DNA of 64,000 nucleotides, taken from the NCBI GenBank assembly GCA_028015205.1, contig CM051514.1, positions 24,568,150-24,632,149 of the forward strand, read 5' to 3'. Position numbers and translations under genes: made by a program. Positions 23,520 through 35,809 of this stretch are shown here, in pieces. Under the pieces are notes generated by a model. That model was given only the letters and a program-made list of their open reading frames with translations, did no database searches and was not told the DNA's origin. Within the stretch, counting starts at the first letter, position 1; the number at the start of each line of letters is the position of its first letter. Source of the DNA: Mytilisepta virgata (taxonomy: Eukaryota; Mollusca; Bivalvia; Mytilida; Mytilidae).

Positions 23520-25440
23520 TCACGAAGGCTTTGTTGAACAACACACGAAGAAAAAAATATTCAGCAGTCCTCAAGTCGGTGTAAACTAAAATTTCCTAGC
23601 AAATCCTCTCCTAACCATAAAATATTGTAAAAAGGTAATAAATATTCAACGGGCAACAACAAAACTTGTATAATTAACTGAATGTCGCTTTCTATTAAAA
23701 ACTAAGTGCAAATATTCAAATAAAAATTGAACACATTTATGTTTTTACTTTTATGACTAACTTACCACCATGATGAAATGTTTCTCTTACAAATCTTTCG
23801 TTTACAGTAAAGATGGACCAAATAAATTAGGCTAGTTTCTAATAATCACACTTTATTTATGGAAATATAAATATAATATACAAAACGAACATCTGTCGTG
23901 AAATTGAATTGCTCCTAACAATGTGCTCAATTCGCTGAACTAGTAGTTTTATCAATTTGAATAGAAACCGCAAACAAATATGAGAAGCGTAAAAATCAGA
24001 CCTTTGTATATGATCATCAATTATATCAATATGAATATACGACGCAAGCCAATATCAGAAGCGTAGAAACATGACCTTTGTGTATGACTCTTATTGATGT
24101 CAGATTGGTTATTTTAAGTAGTTGTTATTTCTCAATATGCGAACATTTTAAGATATTTATACTCGCACCTTGTCTAACCTATCACGTTGTATACAGCCAG
24201 ACTTCATAGAGAGCTGAAATTGTTGGTTATCTTTGATTATCAAAATGCAATTCAGCCTATTCGAATCTACGATTACTGCATTACAACAATGTTCAAGTCC
24301 CAAAAGTCGGATGGGGTTTACTTCCATATTCATCTGTACATAAGCTTGTCCCCAGAAAAAATTAAACCCCCCAAAATAGTACCTTTTTTAAAAACACCCC
24401 AAAAATACTTGTCGAAATAAGTGACCCCAAAAATCATCAAAAAAAATAATACTGTATAATAATAATAATTATTTGTGTAAATATTAATATATATTGTATT
24501 ATATTGAAGCATTATATTTCTTCTGAAAATGTTTGCACAAAAAGATATCACATCTCCCGACCCCCAAAAATAGCTCCGAATATTTAACACCCCAAAAATA
24601 GTAATTTTCAGAGACTCCCCCACCCGGGATTCAACTGGTAGAAGTCCCAACACTAAGCTTATTTCTCATTCATGACAATCGTACACGACCACGCGTACTT
24701 TGTCAAGTTTCAATGATAAATGGTTAGAAGCAATCTGATGTCGGTACGGTTGTCAAATTACAATATCATACAGTGATGTCCATCGGACATAAAACTTAAA
24801 CCTAAAAATACATTTCTTTGGTCAACTGTAGGGCCCAATTTGCCAAATATCATGATTGTTTTACTTAAAAACTCTGAAAAACTAGTAGATTAGTAAATTA
24901 ACATATTAATTGTTCTTTTTTAAATTTTGAAGAAAAGCCTTGTTACAGTCATTTTTCTTGCTTCGTGGTGATCAATTCGTTTAAGTTTGGATTATCTCTC
25001 TTTGTATGTGCTTCCGAATGGCATTAGTATTGACATGTCTTACCTGTCAAATTGAATCATAACAAAACCCTTATCTAGCTGAAGAGCATGGTCTGTTTAT
25101 CTATTATAAAACGAACTAAAAGTAAGGGATACTAAGTTAACAGATCGACTGCAGAGTTGGAGTTATAGTTATTTCATAAAACGAACTACCAATCCGCACC
25201 TATTTTTGTTTTTTCAATTAGAGATAATCTCATTATCTGATTTATACTGCAAATACTTATGTAAAAGGGCATAAATCTGACAAGAATCTTCTAAAACTCC
25301 GAACTTAACCTATACTTCAAATGATGCCTATGTTCATTCACATAACAATTTTGGCTTCATGACATTTTTTCGGACAAAACTCAAATAGATCCTTTTCGGA
25401 CTGAATTATAATTCCTTCTCAATACAGCTACATATGATTG
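23520..25440. other. No recognisable gene
   Basis: AT-rich. About 24345-24620 carries several 'ccccaaaaata' repeats. A CAG|GTAAGA donor on the minus strand near 25030 follows a 35-bp open stretch with an acceptor, but nothing connects to it. Confidence 0.45.
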
Positions 25441-25445
25441 GTTTT

Positions 25446-25889
25446 TTATATACTCATCAGCGCCGTCCTGGAGCCAATTTGCGCGGGTGGTTTCAAAATA
25501 GTTTCTAGTAGGTCTTCATGGATGGTAACATGTTTATTGCTTGGCAGGGAAAGCTGATTATCGTCATCACTACACATCGCTTTGCTCTCGTTTCTGTATT
25601 TCTGTAGTTGCTCGTCCAATTTTTGGAGTGCTATTACACACACATAAATCATAAAATGATATGACGACCCCTATGGCAAAAAACATGAAAGACAATTGAT
25701 GAGAAACAAAAGCTGAGCTATAAGCTGAAAGAGTAGTCTGTAGGAGGTCGCTGGACACAATAGGGTTGATGGGGGCTAAGGAGTGTTCAAAGTAAGCGGC
25801 GAGAGCAACGTAATAGTTCCTTCATAATAAACAGTGTTGTCTCTCAAAAACAAAAGCTTCAAACATTCCCTAGGGTCGACCAAACTTGT
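25446..25889 (-). pseudogene. Decayed coding region, membrane-protein-like, unidentified
   Basis: Three consecutive minus-strand segments read like one protein in different frames. Segment one (about 25889-25820) gives SLVDPRECLKLLFLRDNTVYY; segment two (25818-about 25640) gives YYVALAAYFEHSLAPINPIV and then a hydrophobic AFVSHQLSFMFFAIGVVISF; segment three (to 25446) gives a helical KLDEQLQKYRNES and a polar tail ending ALMSI-stop. The frame changes within a TGTGTG run and near 25818. This suggests a decayed gene or retrocopy, or assembly errors. I do not recognise the family. Confidence 0.4.
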
Positions 25890-26689
25890 GTATAGTACAC
25901 ATTAACAAATACTAATAAAAATAATAGCAATATATTCGTATAAAAACTGGTGAAAAATTTAATCTTTTTAATTAAATCAACACCATCCTATGATCAAAAT
26001 TGTGATTGTGATGTAAAACGTATTAGTTGTTGACATTAATAACTAAGTGTTGCAGTCAATTTGGCTGGTTTTTCTATGGGGTTCTATGTTAAGAGGGCAC
26101 ACAACAGTTTTTCATGACGTCATGAATTGAAAGTAAAAGATTGATAGCTGGACAATTGGCTGTATCATATACCCATAGACAACCATATATCAAATAAAAC
26201 ATATTTTTTCAAGCTTTCACTGTGTATAATTTTTTTTAAGGAAATCCTTTCCAAATGCTCACAAAAAAGGTCTCCCCCCTCTAAATATCCCCAAAACAGA
26301 CCAACTTAAGAGCATACTAGCAATTTAGAGAACATAGTATAAGTGAATTCCAAAGTACACATCCAACTGGTTTTAGCACATGTATTTTCAGGGTACATTC
26401 ACCGGCTTCCAAAATTGCTACATGAACTGATATAAAAATGTTGTGTTTTCACCTACCCTATTTCCGGATGTTTTTAGAATAGTCTCCCATTAATAAAACT
26501 GCTATGAAAATTTTTTTTTTACATTTCGCACATTTTGTCATACATAAAATAAAGCCAAGACTCTAATTTAAATAATGAAACCAAAAAACAACCCAAGATC
26601 AATATCTAGAACTTATAAATAGAGGGAATTCCATTCCTATGACGTAATATATTTTGGAAAAAACTAGCTAAGTGGTTTCAGACAATTAA

Positions 26690-27998
26690 TTTTTTAAATT
26701 AAATTTCCTATAGGGTCCTTTATTAAACTAAGTTCGGCTGTGGTGGCCATCTTGGTTGATAATCCAGATGATCGGACACATTTCTGAAAGAGGACCATCT
26801 AAGGACCCATGCTGCCAACATAAGTTCCAATTGGCTGAGTAATTTCAGACGAGAAGATTTTTAAGTGAATTTCCCATAGGGCCATAGGGTCCTATGTTAA
26901 ACTAAGTTCGGCTGTGGCGGCCATCTCGGTTCACAGTCCATGAAATCGGACACATTTCGGAAAGAGGACCTCCTAAGGACCATTGCTACAGTCTGGTTCC
27001 AATTGCTTAAGTGGTTTCAGACAAGAAGATTTTTCAATAACTTTTCCCATAGAGTGAATTTCCCTTAGGGTCCTATGTAAAACTAAGTTCGGCTGTGGCG
27101 ACCATACTGGTTGACAGTCCCGGTCATCAGACACATTTCTGAAAGAGGACCATCTCAGGACCATTGCTGCCAAGTCTGGTCCCAATTGGTCAAGTGGTTT
27201 CAGACAAGAAGATTTTTCAATGAATTTTCCCATAGTGTCCTATGTTAAACTAAGTTTGGCTGTGGCAGCCATCTTGGTTAAATGTCCGGGTCATCGGACA
27301 TATTTCTGAAAGAGAACCTCCTAAGGACCATTACTGCCAAGTTTAGTTTCAATTAGCTTAGTAATGTCATAAAAGGTTTTTTAAATTCATCCCCTCTTTT
27401 CTATTTTTAGTAACAGCAGTCATTTTCTTGGACGTCGGGGGTGCCGGATATAAATTTGGAAGGGGGCCACCCAAGGACCATTCCACCAAAGTTTGGTCCC
27501 AATTGGCCAAGTGGTTTCAAAGGAGAAGAGCTTTAAAGGAAAGGTTACGCCGGACGCCATCTTTAAAAGACCAAAAACTGCTATAAGGGATCAATCAATT
27601 ATTTTAGTCATGTTGACTTATTTGTAGATCTTACTTTGATGAACATTTTTGCTGTTTACAGTTTGTCTTTATCTATAATAATATTCGATTCGTCTGAAAA
27701 TTTCATGGCAGGTAGATCTGGGCCTCATAAACATTTTTACCCCTTTCAGTTTTGCTCTTAATGCTTTAGTTTTTGAAATATAAGACAAAAACTGCGGTTT
27801 ACCCCTATGTTATATTTTTAGCCATTTCGGCTATGTTGGTTGGCAGGCGGGGTCATCGGACACATTTTTTAAACTAGATACCCTAATGATGCTTTTGGCC
27901 AAGTTTGGCCCAGTAGTTTCAGAGGAGATTTTTGTAAAACGACGCACGCTAAGTGATGAGAATAGCTCACTTGACCCTTTGATTCAGGTGAGCTAATA
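26690..27998 (-). repeat. 'tagctcacctg' element, copy 3, reverse orientation
   Basis: The right edge is the family's 5' hairpin in reverse (tagctcacttgaccctttg ... caggtgagcta, 27963-27994). Inside are at least four degenerate ~155-170-bp units with 'aactaagttcggctgtgg', 'ggccatcttggtt' and 'cggacacatttctgaaagag'. The opposite terminus was not found; related blocks extend to about 26040. Confidence 0.7.
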
Positions 27999-28382
27999 AT
28001 TAAAATGAAACAAAATTGATATTTACAATAAATGTATACTTTGGCGGATATGTTTTTCTGATATAATTTCCTGTTTCTTTGAAACTTTTCTTTCATTGAT
28101 AATTAAACTGTCGAGTGTTTTTTTTTCACATATAGGATTTAATCTAATTTACTATTTCAGCTATGTGCATTATTTAAAAAAAAAGGTTTCCGTTCAATCT
28201 AACAAAGTGTATTGAAGTCTAATATATTAGAACAAAATCCCGTAGCTTTAGCAAAGCATTATAGAAGATTGATTTATTGACGTTAACTGCCTATACATGA
28301 TGTTTTGCCACATTCGTTAAAAACTTTTCACTAATCCCCTACTATTCCGTTTTATTATTATACAAATAAGTCATTTTTTCAG

Positions 28383-28570
28383 CCTATATCTCTACTATGA
28401 ATTTGAACTGCATTCTATACTGTAATGCGAACTTTAAAAAGGTTTTTGACGAAAGGCTCAGAAAGAATTTATCAAATATGTCAATTCAAGCAAATTTTAA
28501 AATTTTGTTCTACGTTTATTCTACTGTTACTGAAATATTGAATACTTTAGACATCAAAGTAAGACTTTAA
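28383..28570 (+). CDS. Orphan last exon of the array gene (copy 0)
   Basis: Follows an acceptor (cattttttcag) and encodes 62 residues ending KVRL-TAA, the same length (188 nt) as in copies 1-3, with several amino-acid changes (for example AYISTMNLN against AYVSAINLN). The matching first exons are absent upstream, where the reverse 'tagctcacctg' element lies. It is either a relic at the array edge or joined to distant exons. Confidence 0.45.
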
Positions 28571-28748
28571 AAAGATACTTGTAGACTGTATCATTAAGGA
28601 GGGGCCGCATCATTTGTTCAAAGGGTTTCGCAAAATAAAATATGCAATTTTCGACCCAGTTATATGTTAAAAGAATCTCAGAACATTTACACGTTGAAAG
28701 TCAGTGCACAATACAATAAAAAACTGGGAATTGTAATAATTTTGTCCA

Positions 28749-28888
28749 GAGTCCAGTTTTTCAAACATTCGTACGATAACGATTTGTCGACGGTGTGATC
28801 TGATTTCCGGTTTTCAATGTCTATGTTCTATTGACGCCATGGAACCAGTCTTGATCGTAGTCATACGAATGTTTGTGAAACGGAACTC
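28749..28888. repeat. Inverted repeat within each array unit
   Basis: gagtccag...caaacattcgtacga pairs with tcatacgaatgtttgtg...gaactc about 110 bp apart. It recurs in all five units (near 31000, 33250, 35510 and 37750), and a degraded relative (tcacaaacattcatacgac) lies at about 17700. It resembles a small foldback element that was in place before the units were amplified. Confidence 0.6.
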
Positions 28889-29042
28889 AGAATCCGTAAT
28901 GTTTTAGTGTTTTACGACTAATACAGTAAAATTCTACAACCCTTGCACGCTTCATTTTCATATCCGTTTTTCTCTTCAAAATAATTTTTAGTATTGTCTC
29001 CTAATGATTAAGAATCTAAATAATAATTACCACTTGATTCAG

Positions 29043-30353
29043 ATGTTGAATTTGTGTATACTACTTTTATGCCTAGTAAAAAATGGCAATCTCATGCCAG
29101 TAGTCGAAATTTTGTTAGATAATTATTGTAGTTACAGAAGTGAAACATAGACGGTTTCTTAGCTTGTAATTCGAAAGAAATTGATATTTATCTGCAATAT
29201 GTTCCAGTTTTATAGACCAATTGTACTCTGACGGCCAAAATTAATTGTAAAACAGGGCGTTTGTCTTCAGAGGAAATTTGACTAGTTTCTTTCATTGCCC
29301 ATTTGTTGAGGGTATCAAATATGTCGTTACATGGAATTACCGAAATATCATCCTGATCTTTTGTTTATTTTTTTTTAACAAAAACATCTGTCCACGTATA
29401 GTCTCACGATGTACGGCGGGCGGACGCTCGGGCTGCTGCAAACTACAGTTTCAACTGCAGCAATTGGAATCGCTATCAAACAATAAACGTGCATTGTTGG
29501 TTTAAGTCATATTTACGACAGAGAAGAACCAAAGCAGCCAACACAGAAAGTAAGAAAATTGGATATCAACAAGACGAAGGTGAGTCCAGGAGACGGTAAC
29601 TATGTGCAATATTATTGCAGATGTAAATTCGTTTAGATGATTCCACACAACCTCGCATATCGTTAGAGTACGAAACGGTGCTGTTCTGAAAAGGCTTAGG
29701 TCCAGAAATTATCTGTTAAGTTTTGGAATGGCATGATCAAAGAAGATGTTGTTAAATGTAGGGAGGAATGTAATAGTAATATCCAGTTTGCAGTCACTCC
29801 GACAGCTTCTTGTTTAGTTGTTTCATTATTTTCCATTTCTGTCAATTTATTACGTCTTATCATGTTTTGTCATTTCTGAACCAAGAAAAATGAAATGAAT
29901 GTTTTTTTTTCACATATAGGATTTAATCTTATTTACTATTTCAGCTATGTGCATTATTTAAAAAAAGGTTTCCGCTCAAGCTAACAAAGCGTATTGAAGT
30001 CTAATATATTAGAACAAAATCCCGTAGCTTTAGCAATCCAATATAGAAGATTGATTTATTGACGTTAACCTCCTATAAATGTTTTGCCATATTCGTTTAA
30101 AACTTTTCACTAATCCCTACTATTCCGTTTTATTATTATGCGAATATTTAAGTGTTTTTTTTCAGCTTCTGTCTCTGCTATTAATTTGAACTGCATTCTG
30201 TACTGTAATGCGACACTTAAAAAGGTTTTTGACGAAGGGCTCAGAAAGAATTTTTCAAATATGTCAATTCAAGCAAATTTTAAAATTTTGTTCTACGTTT
30301 ATTCAACTGTTGCTGAAATATTGATTACTTTAGACATCAAAGTAAGACTTTAA
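29043..30353 (+). CDS. Secreted four-Cys glycoprotein-like gene, array copy 1
   Basis: Three exons. Exon 1 starts at ATG 29043, right after an acceptor (ccacttgattcag), and encodes a signal peptide (MLNLCILLLCLVKNGNLMP); the donor is either GTAGTC after 29099 or GTAAAA after CTA, both phase 0. Exon 2 is 29402-29579, after gtatag, 59 codons, ending GAAG|GTGAGT in phase 1; it contains ANYSFNCSNWNRY and a basic stretch RQRRTK. Exon 3 is 30166-30353 after ttttttttcag, phase 1, with LNCILYCNAT and KNFSNMSIQANFKILFYVY, then TAA; AATAAA follows at 30409. Sequons include NYS, NCS, NAT, NFS and NMS. Likely a small secreted, glycosylated, helical protein. Family not recognised; a cytokine-like or effector role is only a guess. 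Confidence 0.55.
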
Positions 30354-30469
30354 AAAGATACCTATAGACTCTATCATTAAGGAGGGGCCGCATCATTTGT
30401 TTTCGCAAAATAAAATATGCAATTTTCAGCCCAGTTATTTGTAAAAAAAATCTCAGAACATTTACACTC

Positions 30470-30957
30470 AAATCCGACCACTCTCTGAGTGGTTCATCCG
30501 AAAAAAGTTAGCTTATATAAAAAAAAACGGTAACAACGTAACAGAGGAACACTAATTAGTGAACAATGAAACTTTTTAAATGTTAACAATTTGATTACTC
30601 GGTTTATGACTCCGACATCGAAGTTTCTTTGTGCGGATGCAAGAGAGCGAAAGGGTTGCGAGGTTGAGTGTACATGAGAAATCAATGTAATTCTAGGAAA
30701 GAGCAAGTTTCATCCGTTATCTGACAGCAACATTTAACATAAGTTGGAATAACATGAACAATTTTGTCAGAGTTTATTTATGTGTGTGTGTATGACGTAT
30801 TGCGCTATTTATATTGGCCTAATAATTTACTATATGTACTGTAAAGCTAAAACCTGTTACAGATACAGTCTTGAAATTAAACTGAAATTTTTGTCCGTAT
30901 TGAAAACCTCACTGTCAGTGTGATGTCAAAGATGAATAACAGAAATTTTCTGGCGCC
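30470..30957 (+). other. Intergenic segment absent from array unit 1
   Basis: Begins tcaaatccgaccactctctg and ends ctggcgcc. In unit 1 the flanks acatttacac and gttgaaagtcag are joined directly. The segment holds a tatataa-like box (about 30515) and a tgtgtgtgtg run and lies upstream of copies 2-5, so it may contain promoter sequence. Insertion or deletion cannot be decided; no terminal repeats or target duplication were seen. Confidence 0.6.
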
Positions 30958-31297
30958 GTTGAAAGTCAGTGCACAAAACTGGGAATTGTAATAATTTTGT
31001 CCAGAGTCCAGTTCCTCAAACATTCGTACGATAACGATTTGTCGACAGTGTGATCTGATTTCCGGATTTCAATGTCTATGTTCTATTGACGCTATGGAAC
31101 CAGTCTTGATCGTAGTCATACGAATGTTTGTGAAACGGAACTCAGAATCCGTAATGTTTTAGTGTTTTACGACTAATACAGTAAAATTCTACAACGCTTG
31201 CACGCTTCATTTTCATATCCGTTTTTCTCTTCAAAATAATTTTTAGTATTGTCTCCTAATGATTAAGAATCTAAATAATAATTACCACTTGATTCAG

Positions 31298-32603
31298 ATG
31301 TTGAATTTGTGTATACTACTTTTATGCCTAGTAAAAAATGGCAATCTCATGCCAGTAGTCGAAATTTTGTTAGATAATTATTGTAGTTACAGAAGTGAAA
31401 CATAGACGGTTTCTTAGCTTGTAATTCGAAAGAAATTGATATTTATCTGCAATATGTTCCAGTTTTATAGACCAATTGTACTCTGACGGCCAAAATTAAT
31501 TGTAAAACAGGGCGTTTGTCTTCAGAGGAAATTTGACTAGTTTCTTTCATTGCCCATTTGTTGAGGGTATCAAATATGTCGTTACATGGAATTACCGAAA
31601 TATCATCCTGATCTTTTATTTATTTTTTTTTAACAAAAACATCTGTGCACGTATAGTCTCACGATGTACGGCGGGCGGACGGTCGGGCTGCTGCAAACTA
31701 CAGTTTCAACTGCAGCAATTGGAATCGCTATCAAACAATAAACGTGCATTGTTGGTTTAAGTCATATTTACGACAGAGAAGAACCAAAGCAGCCAACACA
31801 GAAAGTAAGAAAATTGGATATCAACAAGACGAAGGTGAGTCCAGGAGACCGTAACTATGTGCAATATTATTGCAGATGTAAATTCGTTTAGATGATTCCA
31901 CACAACCTCGCATATCGTTAGAGTACGAAAAGGTGCTGTTCTGAAAAGGCTTAGGTCCAGAAATTATCTGTTAAGTTTTGGAATGCCATGACCAAAGAAG
32001 ATGTTGTTAAATGTAGGGAGGAATGTAATAGTAATATCCAGTTTGCAGTCACTCCGACAGCTTCTTGTTTAGTTGTTTCATTATTTTCCATTTCTGTCAA
32101 TTTATTACGTCTTATCATGTTTTGTCATTTCTGAACCAAGAAAAATGAAATGAATGTTTTTTTTCACATATAGGATTTAATCTTATTTACTATTTCAGCT
32201 ATGTGCATTATTTAAAAAAAGGTTTCCGCTCAAGCTAACAAAGCGTATTGAAGTCTAATATATTAGAACAAAATCCCGTAGCTTTAGCAATCCAATATAG
32301 AAGATTGATTTATTGACGTTAACCTCCTATAAATGTTTTGCCACATTCGTTCAAAACTTTTCACTAATCCCTACTATTCCGTTTTATTATTATGCAAATA
32401 AGTGTTTTTTTTCAGCTTATGTCTCTGCTATTAATTTGAACTGCATTCTGTACTGTAATGCGACACTTAAAAAGGTTTTTGACGAAGGGCTCAGAAAGAA
32501 CTTTTCAAATATGTCAATTCAAGCAAATTTTAAAATTTTGTTCTACGTTTATTCAACTGTTGCTGAAATATTGATTACTTTAGACATCAAAGTAAGACTT
32601 TAA
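31298..32603 (+). CDS. Secreted four-Cys glycoprotein-like gene, array copy 2
   Basis: Exon 1 from ATG 31298 after ccacttgattcag; exon 2 31657-31834; exon 3 32416-32603. Sizes and splice sites equal those of copy 1. Differences from copy 1 include Gly for Ala in the RADGR stretch and AYVSA for ASVSA at the start of exon 3. An AATAAA lies about 55 nt after the stop. Copy 3 is identical in the coding parts as far as I can read, so either the duplication is very recent or conversion is active. Confidence 0.55.
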
Positions 32604-33548
32604 AAAGATACCTGTAGACTCTATCATTAAGGAGGGGCCGCATCATTTGTTTTCGCAAAATAAAATATGCAATTTTCAGCCCAGTTATTTGTAAAAAAAA
32701 TCTCAGAACATTTACACTCAAATCCGACCACTCTCTGAGTGGTTCATCCGAAAAAAGTTAGCTTATATAAAAAAAAAACGGTAACAACGTAACAGAGGAA
32801 CACTAATTAGTGAACAATGAAACTTTTTAAATGTTAACAATTTGATTACTCGGTTTATGACTCCGACATCGAAGTTTCTTTGTGCGGATGCAAGAGAGCG
32901 AAAGGGTTGCGAGGTTGAGTGTACATGAGAAATCAATGTAATTCTAGGAAAGAGCAAGTTTCATCCGTTATCTGACAGCAACATTTAACATAAGTTGGAA
33001 TAACATGAACAATTTTGTCAGAGTTTATTTATGTGTGTGTGTATGACGTATTGCGCTATTTATATTGGCCTAATAATTTACTATATGTACTGTAAAGCTA
33101 AAACCTGTTGCAGATACAGTCTTGAAATTAAACTGAAATTTTTGTCCGTATTGAAAACCTCACTGTCAGTGTGATGTCAAAGATGAATAACAGAAATTTT
33201 CTGGCGCCGTTGAAAGTCAGTGCACAAAACTGGGAATTGTAATAATTTTGTCCAGAGTCCAGTTCCTCAAACATTCGTACGATAACGATTTGTCGACAGT
33301 GTGATCTGATTTCCGGATTTCAATGTCTATGTTCTATTGACGCTATGGAACCAGTCTTGATCGTAGTCATACGAATGTTTGTGAAACGGAACTCAGAATC
33401 CGTAATGTTTTAGTGTTTTACGACTAATACAGTAAAATTCTACAACGCTTGCACGCTTCATTTTCATATCCGTTTTTCTCTTCAAAATAATTTTTAGTAT
33501 TGTCTCCTAATGATTAAGAATCTAAATAATAATTACCACTTGATTCAG

Positions 33549-34855
33549 ATGTTGAATTTGTGTATACTACTTTTATGCCTAGTAAAAAATGGCAATCTCA
33601 TGCCAGTAGTCGAAATTTTGTTAGATAATTATTGTAGTTACAGAAGTGAAACATAGACGGTTTCTTAGCTTGTAATTCGAAAGAAATTGATATTTATCTG
33701 CAATATGTTCCAGTTTTATAGACCAATTGTACTCTGACGGCCAAAATTAATTGTAAAACAGGGCGTTTGTCTTCAGAGGAAATTTGACTAGTTTCTTTCA
33801 TTGCCCATTTGTTGAGGGTATCAAATATGTCGTTACATGGAATTACCGAAATATCATCCTGATCTTTTATTTATTTTTTTTTAACAAAAACATCTGTGCA
33901 CGTATAGTCTCACGATGTACGGCGGGCGGACGGTCGGGCTGCTGCAAACTACAGTTTCAACTGCAGCAATTGGAATCGCTATCAAACAATAAACGTGCAT
34001 TGTTGGTTTAAGTCATATTTACGACAGAGAAGAACCAAAGCAGCCAACACAGAAAGTAAGAAAATTGGATATCAACAAGACGAAGGTGAGTCCAGGAGAC
34101 CGTAACTATGTGCAATATTATTGCAGATGTAAATTCGTTTAGATGATTCCACACAACCTCGCATATCGTTAGAGTACGAAAAGGTGCTGTTCTGAAAAGG
34201 CTTAGGTCCAGAAATTATCTGTTAAGTTTTGGAATGCCATGACCAAAGAAGATGTTGTTAAATGTAGGGAGGAATGTAATAGTAATATCCAGTTTGCAGT
34301 CACTCCGACAGCTTCTTGTTTAGTTGTTTCATTATTTTCCATTTCTGTCAATTTATTACGTCTTATCATGTTTTGTCATTTCTGAACCAAGAAAAATGAA
34401 ATGAATGTTTTTTTTCACATATAGGATTTAATCTTATTTACTATTTCAGCTATGTGCATTATTTAAAAAAAGGTTTCCGCTCAAGCTAACAAAGCGTATT
34501 GAAGTCTAATATATTAGAACAAAATCCCGTAGCTTTAGCAATCCAATATAGAAGATTGATTTATTGACGTTAACCTCCTATAAATGTTTTGCCACATTCG
34601 TTCAAAACTTTTCACTAATCCCTACTATTCCGTTTTATTATTATGCAAATAAGTGTTTTTTTTTCAGCTTATGTCTCTGCTATTAATTTGAACTGCATTC
34701 TGTACTGTAATGCGACACTTAAAAAGGTTTTTGACGAAGGGCTCAGAAAGAACTTTTCAAATATGTCAATTCAAGCAAATTTTAAAATTTTGTTCTACGT
34801 TTATTCAACTGTTGCTGAAATATTGATTACTTTAGACATCAAAGTAAGACTTTAA
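33549..34855 (+). CDS. Secreted four-Cys glycoprotein-like gene, array copy 3
   Basis: Exon 1 from ATG 33549; exon 2 33908-34085; exon 3 34668-34855 (188 nt). Frames, acceptors and the GAAG|GTGAGT donor are all retained. This is the last copy in the array without obvious damage. Confidence 0.55.
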
Positions 34856-35809
34856 AAAGATACCTGTAGACTCTATCATTAAGGAGGGGCCGCATCATTT
34901 GTTTTCGCAAAATAAAATATGCAATTTTCAGCCCAGTTATTTGTAAAAAAAATCTCAGAACATTTACACTCAAATCCGATCACTCTCTGAGTGGTTCATC
35001 CGAAAAAGTTAGCTTATATAAAAAAAAAACGGTAACAACGTAACAGAGGAACACTAATTAGTGAACAATGAAACTTTTTAAATGTTAACAATTTGATTAC
35101 TCGGTTTATGACTCCGACATCGAAGTTTCTTTGTGCGGATGCAAGAGAGCGAAAGGGTTGCGAGGTTGAGTGTACATGAGAAACCAATGTAATTCTAGGA
35201 AAGAGCAAGTGTCATCCGTTATCTGACAGCAACATTTAACATAAGTTGGAATAACATGAACAATTTTGTCAGAGTTTATTTATGTGTGTGTGTATGACGT
35301 ATTGCGCTATTTATATTGGCCTAATAATTTCCTATATGTACTGTAAAGCTAAAACCTGTTACAGATACAGTCTTGAAATTAAACTGAAATTTTTGTCCGT
35401 ATTGAAAACCTCACTGTCAGTGTGATGTCAAAGATGAATAACAGAAATTTTCTGGCGCCGTTGAAAGTCAGTGCACAATACAATAAAAAACTGGGAATTG
35501 TAATAATTTTGTCCAGAGTCCAGTTTCTCAAACATTCATACGATAACGATTTGTCGACAGTGTGATCTGATTTCCGGATTTCAATGTCTATGTTCTATTG
35601 ACGCCATGGAACCAGTCTTGATCGTAGTCATACGAATGTTTGTGAAACGGAACTCAGAATCCGTAATGTTTTAGTGTTTTACGACTAATACAGTAAAATT
35701 CTACAACCCTTGCACGCTTCATTTTCATATCCGTTTTTCTCTTCAAAATAATTTTTAGTATTGTCTCCTAATGATTAAGAATCTAAATAATAATTACCAC
35801 TTGATTCAG

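Noticed and set aside
29278..29505. 75-codon ORF repeated in three array units (from a TTG)
   Set aside because: Not an ATG start, and it reads exon 2 of the array gene in the wrong frame; the frame ending GAAG|GTGAGT is the supported one.
30494..30706. Minus-strand 64-70-codon ORFs recurring in units 2-5
   Set aside because: They lie in the intergenic block; recurrence only reflects unit duplication, and there is no splice or composition support.
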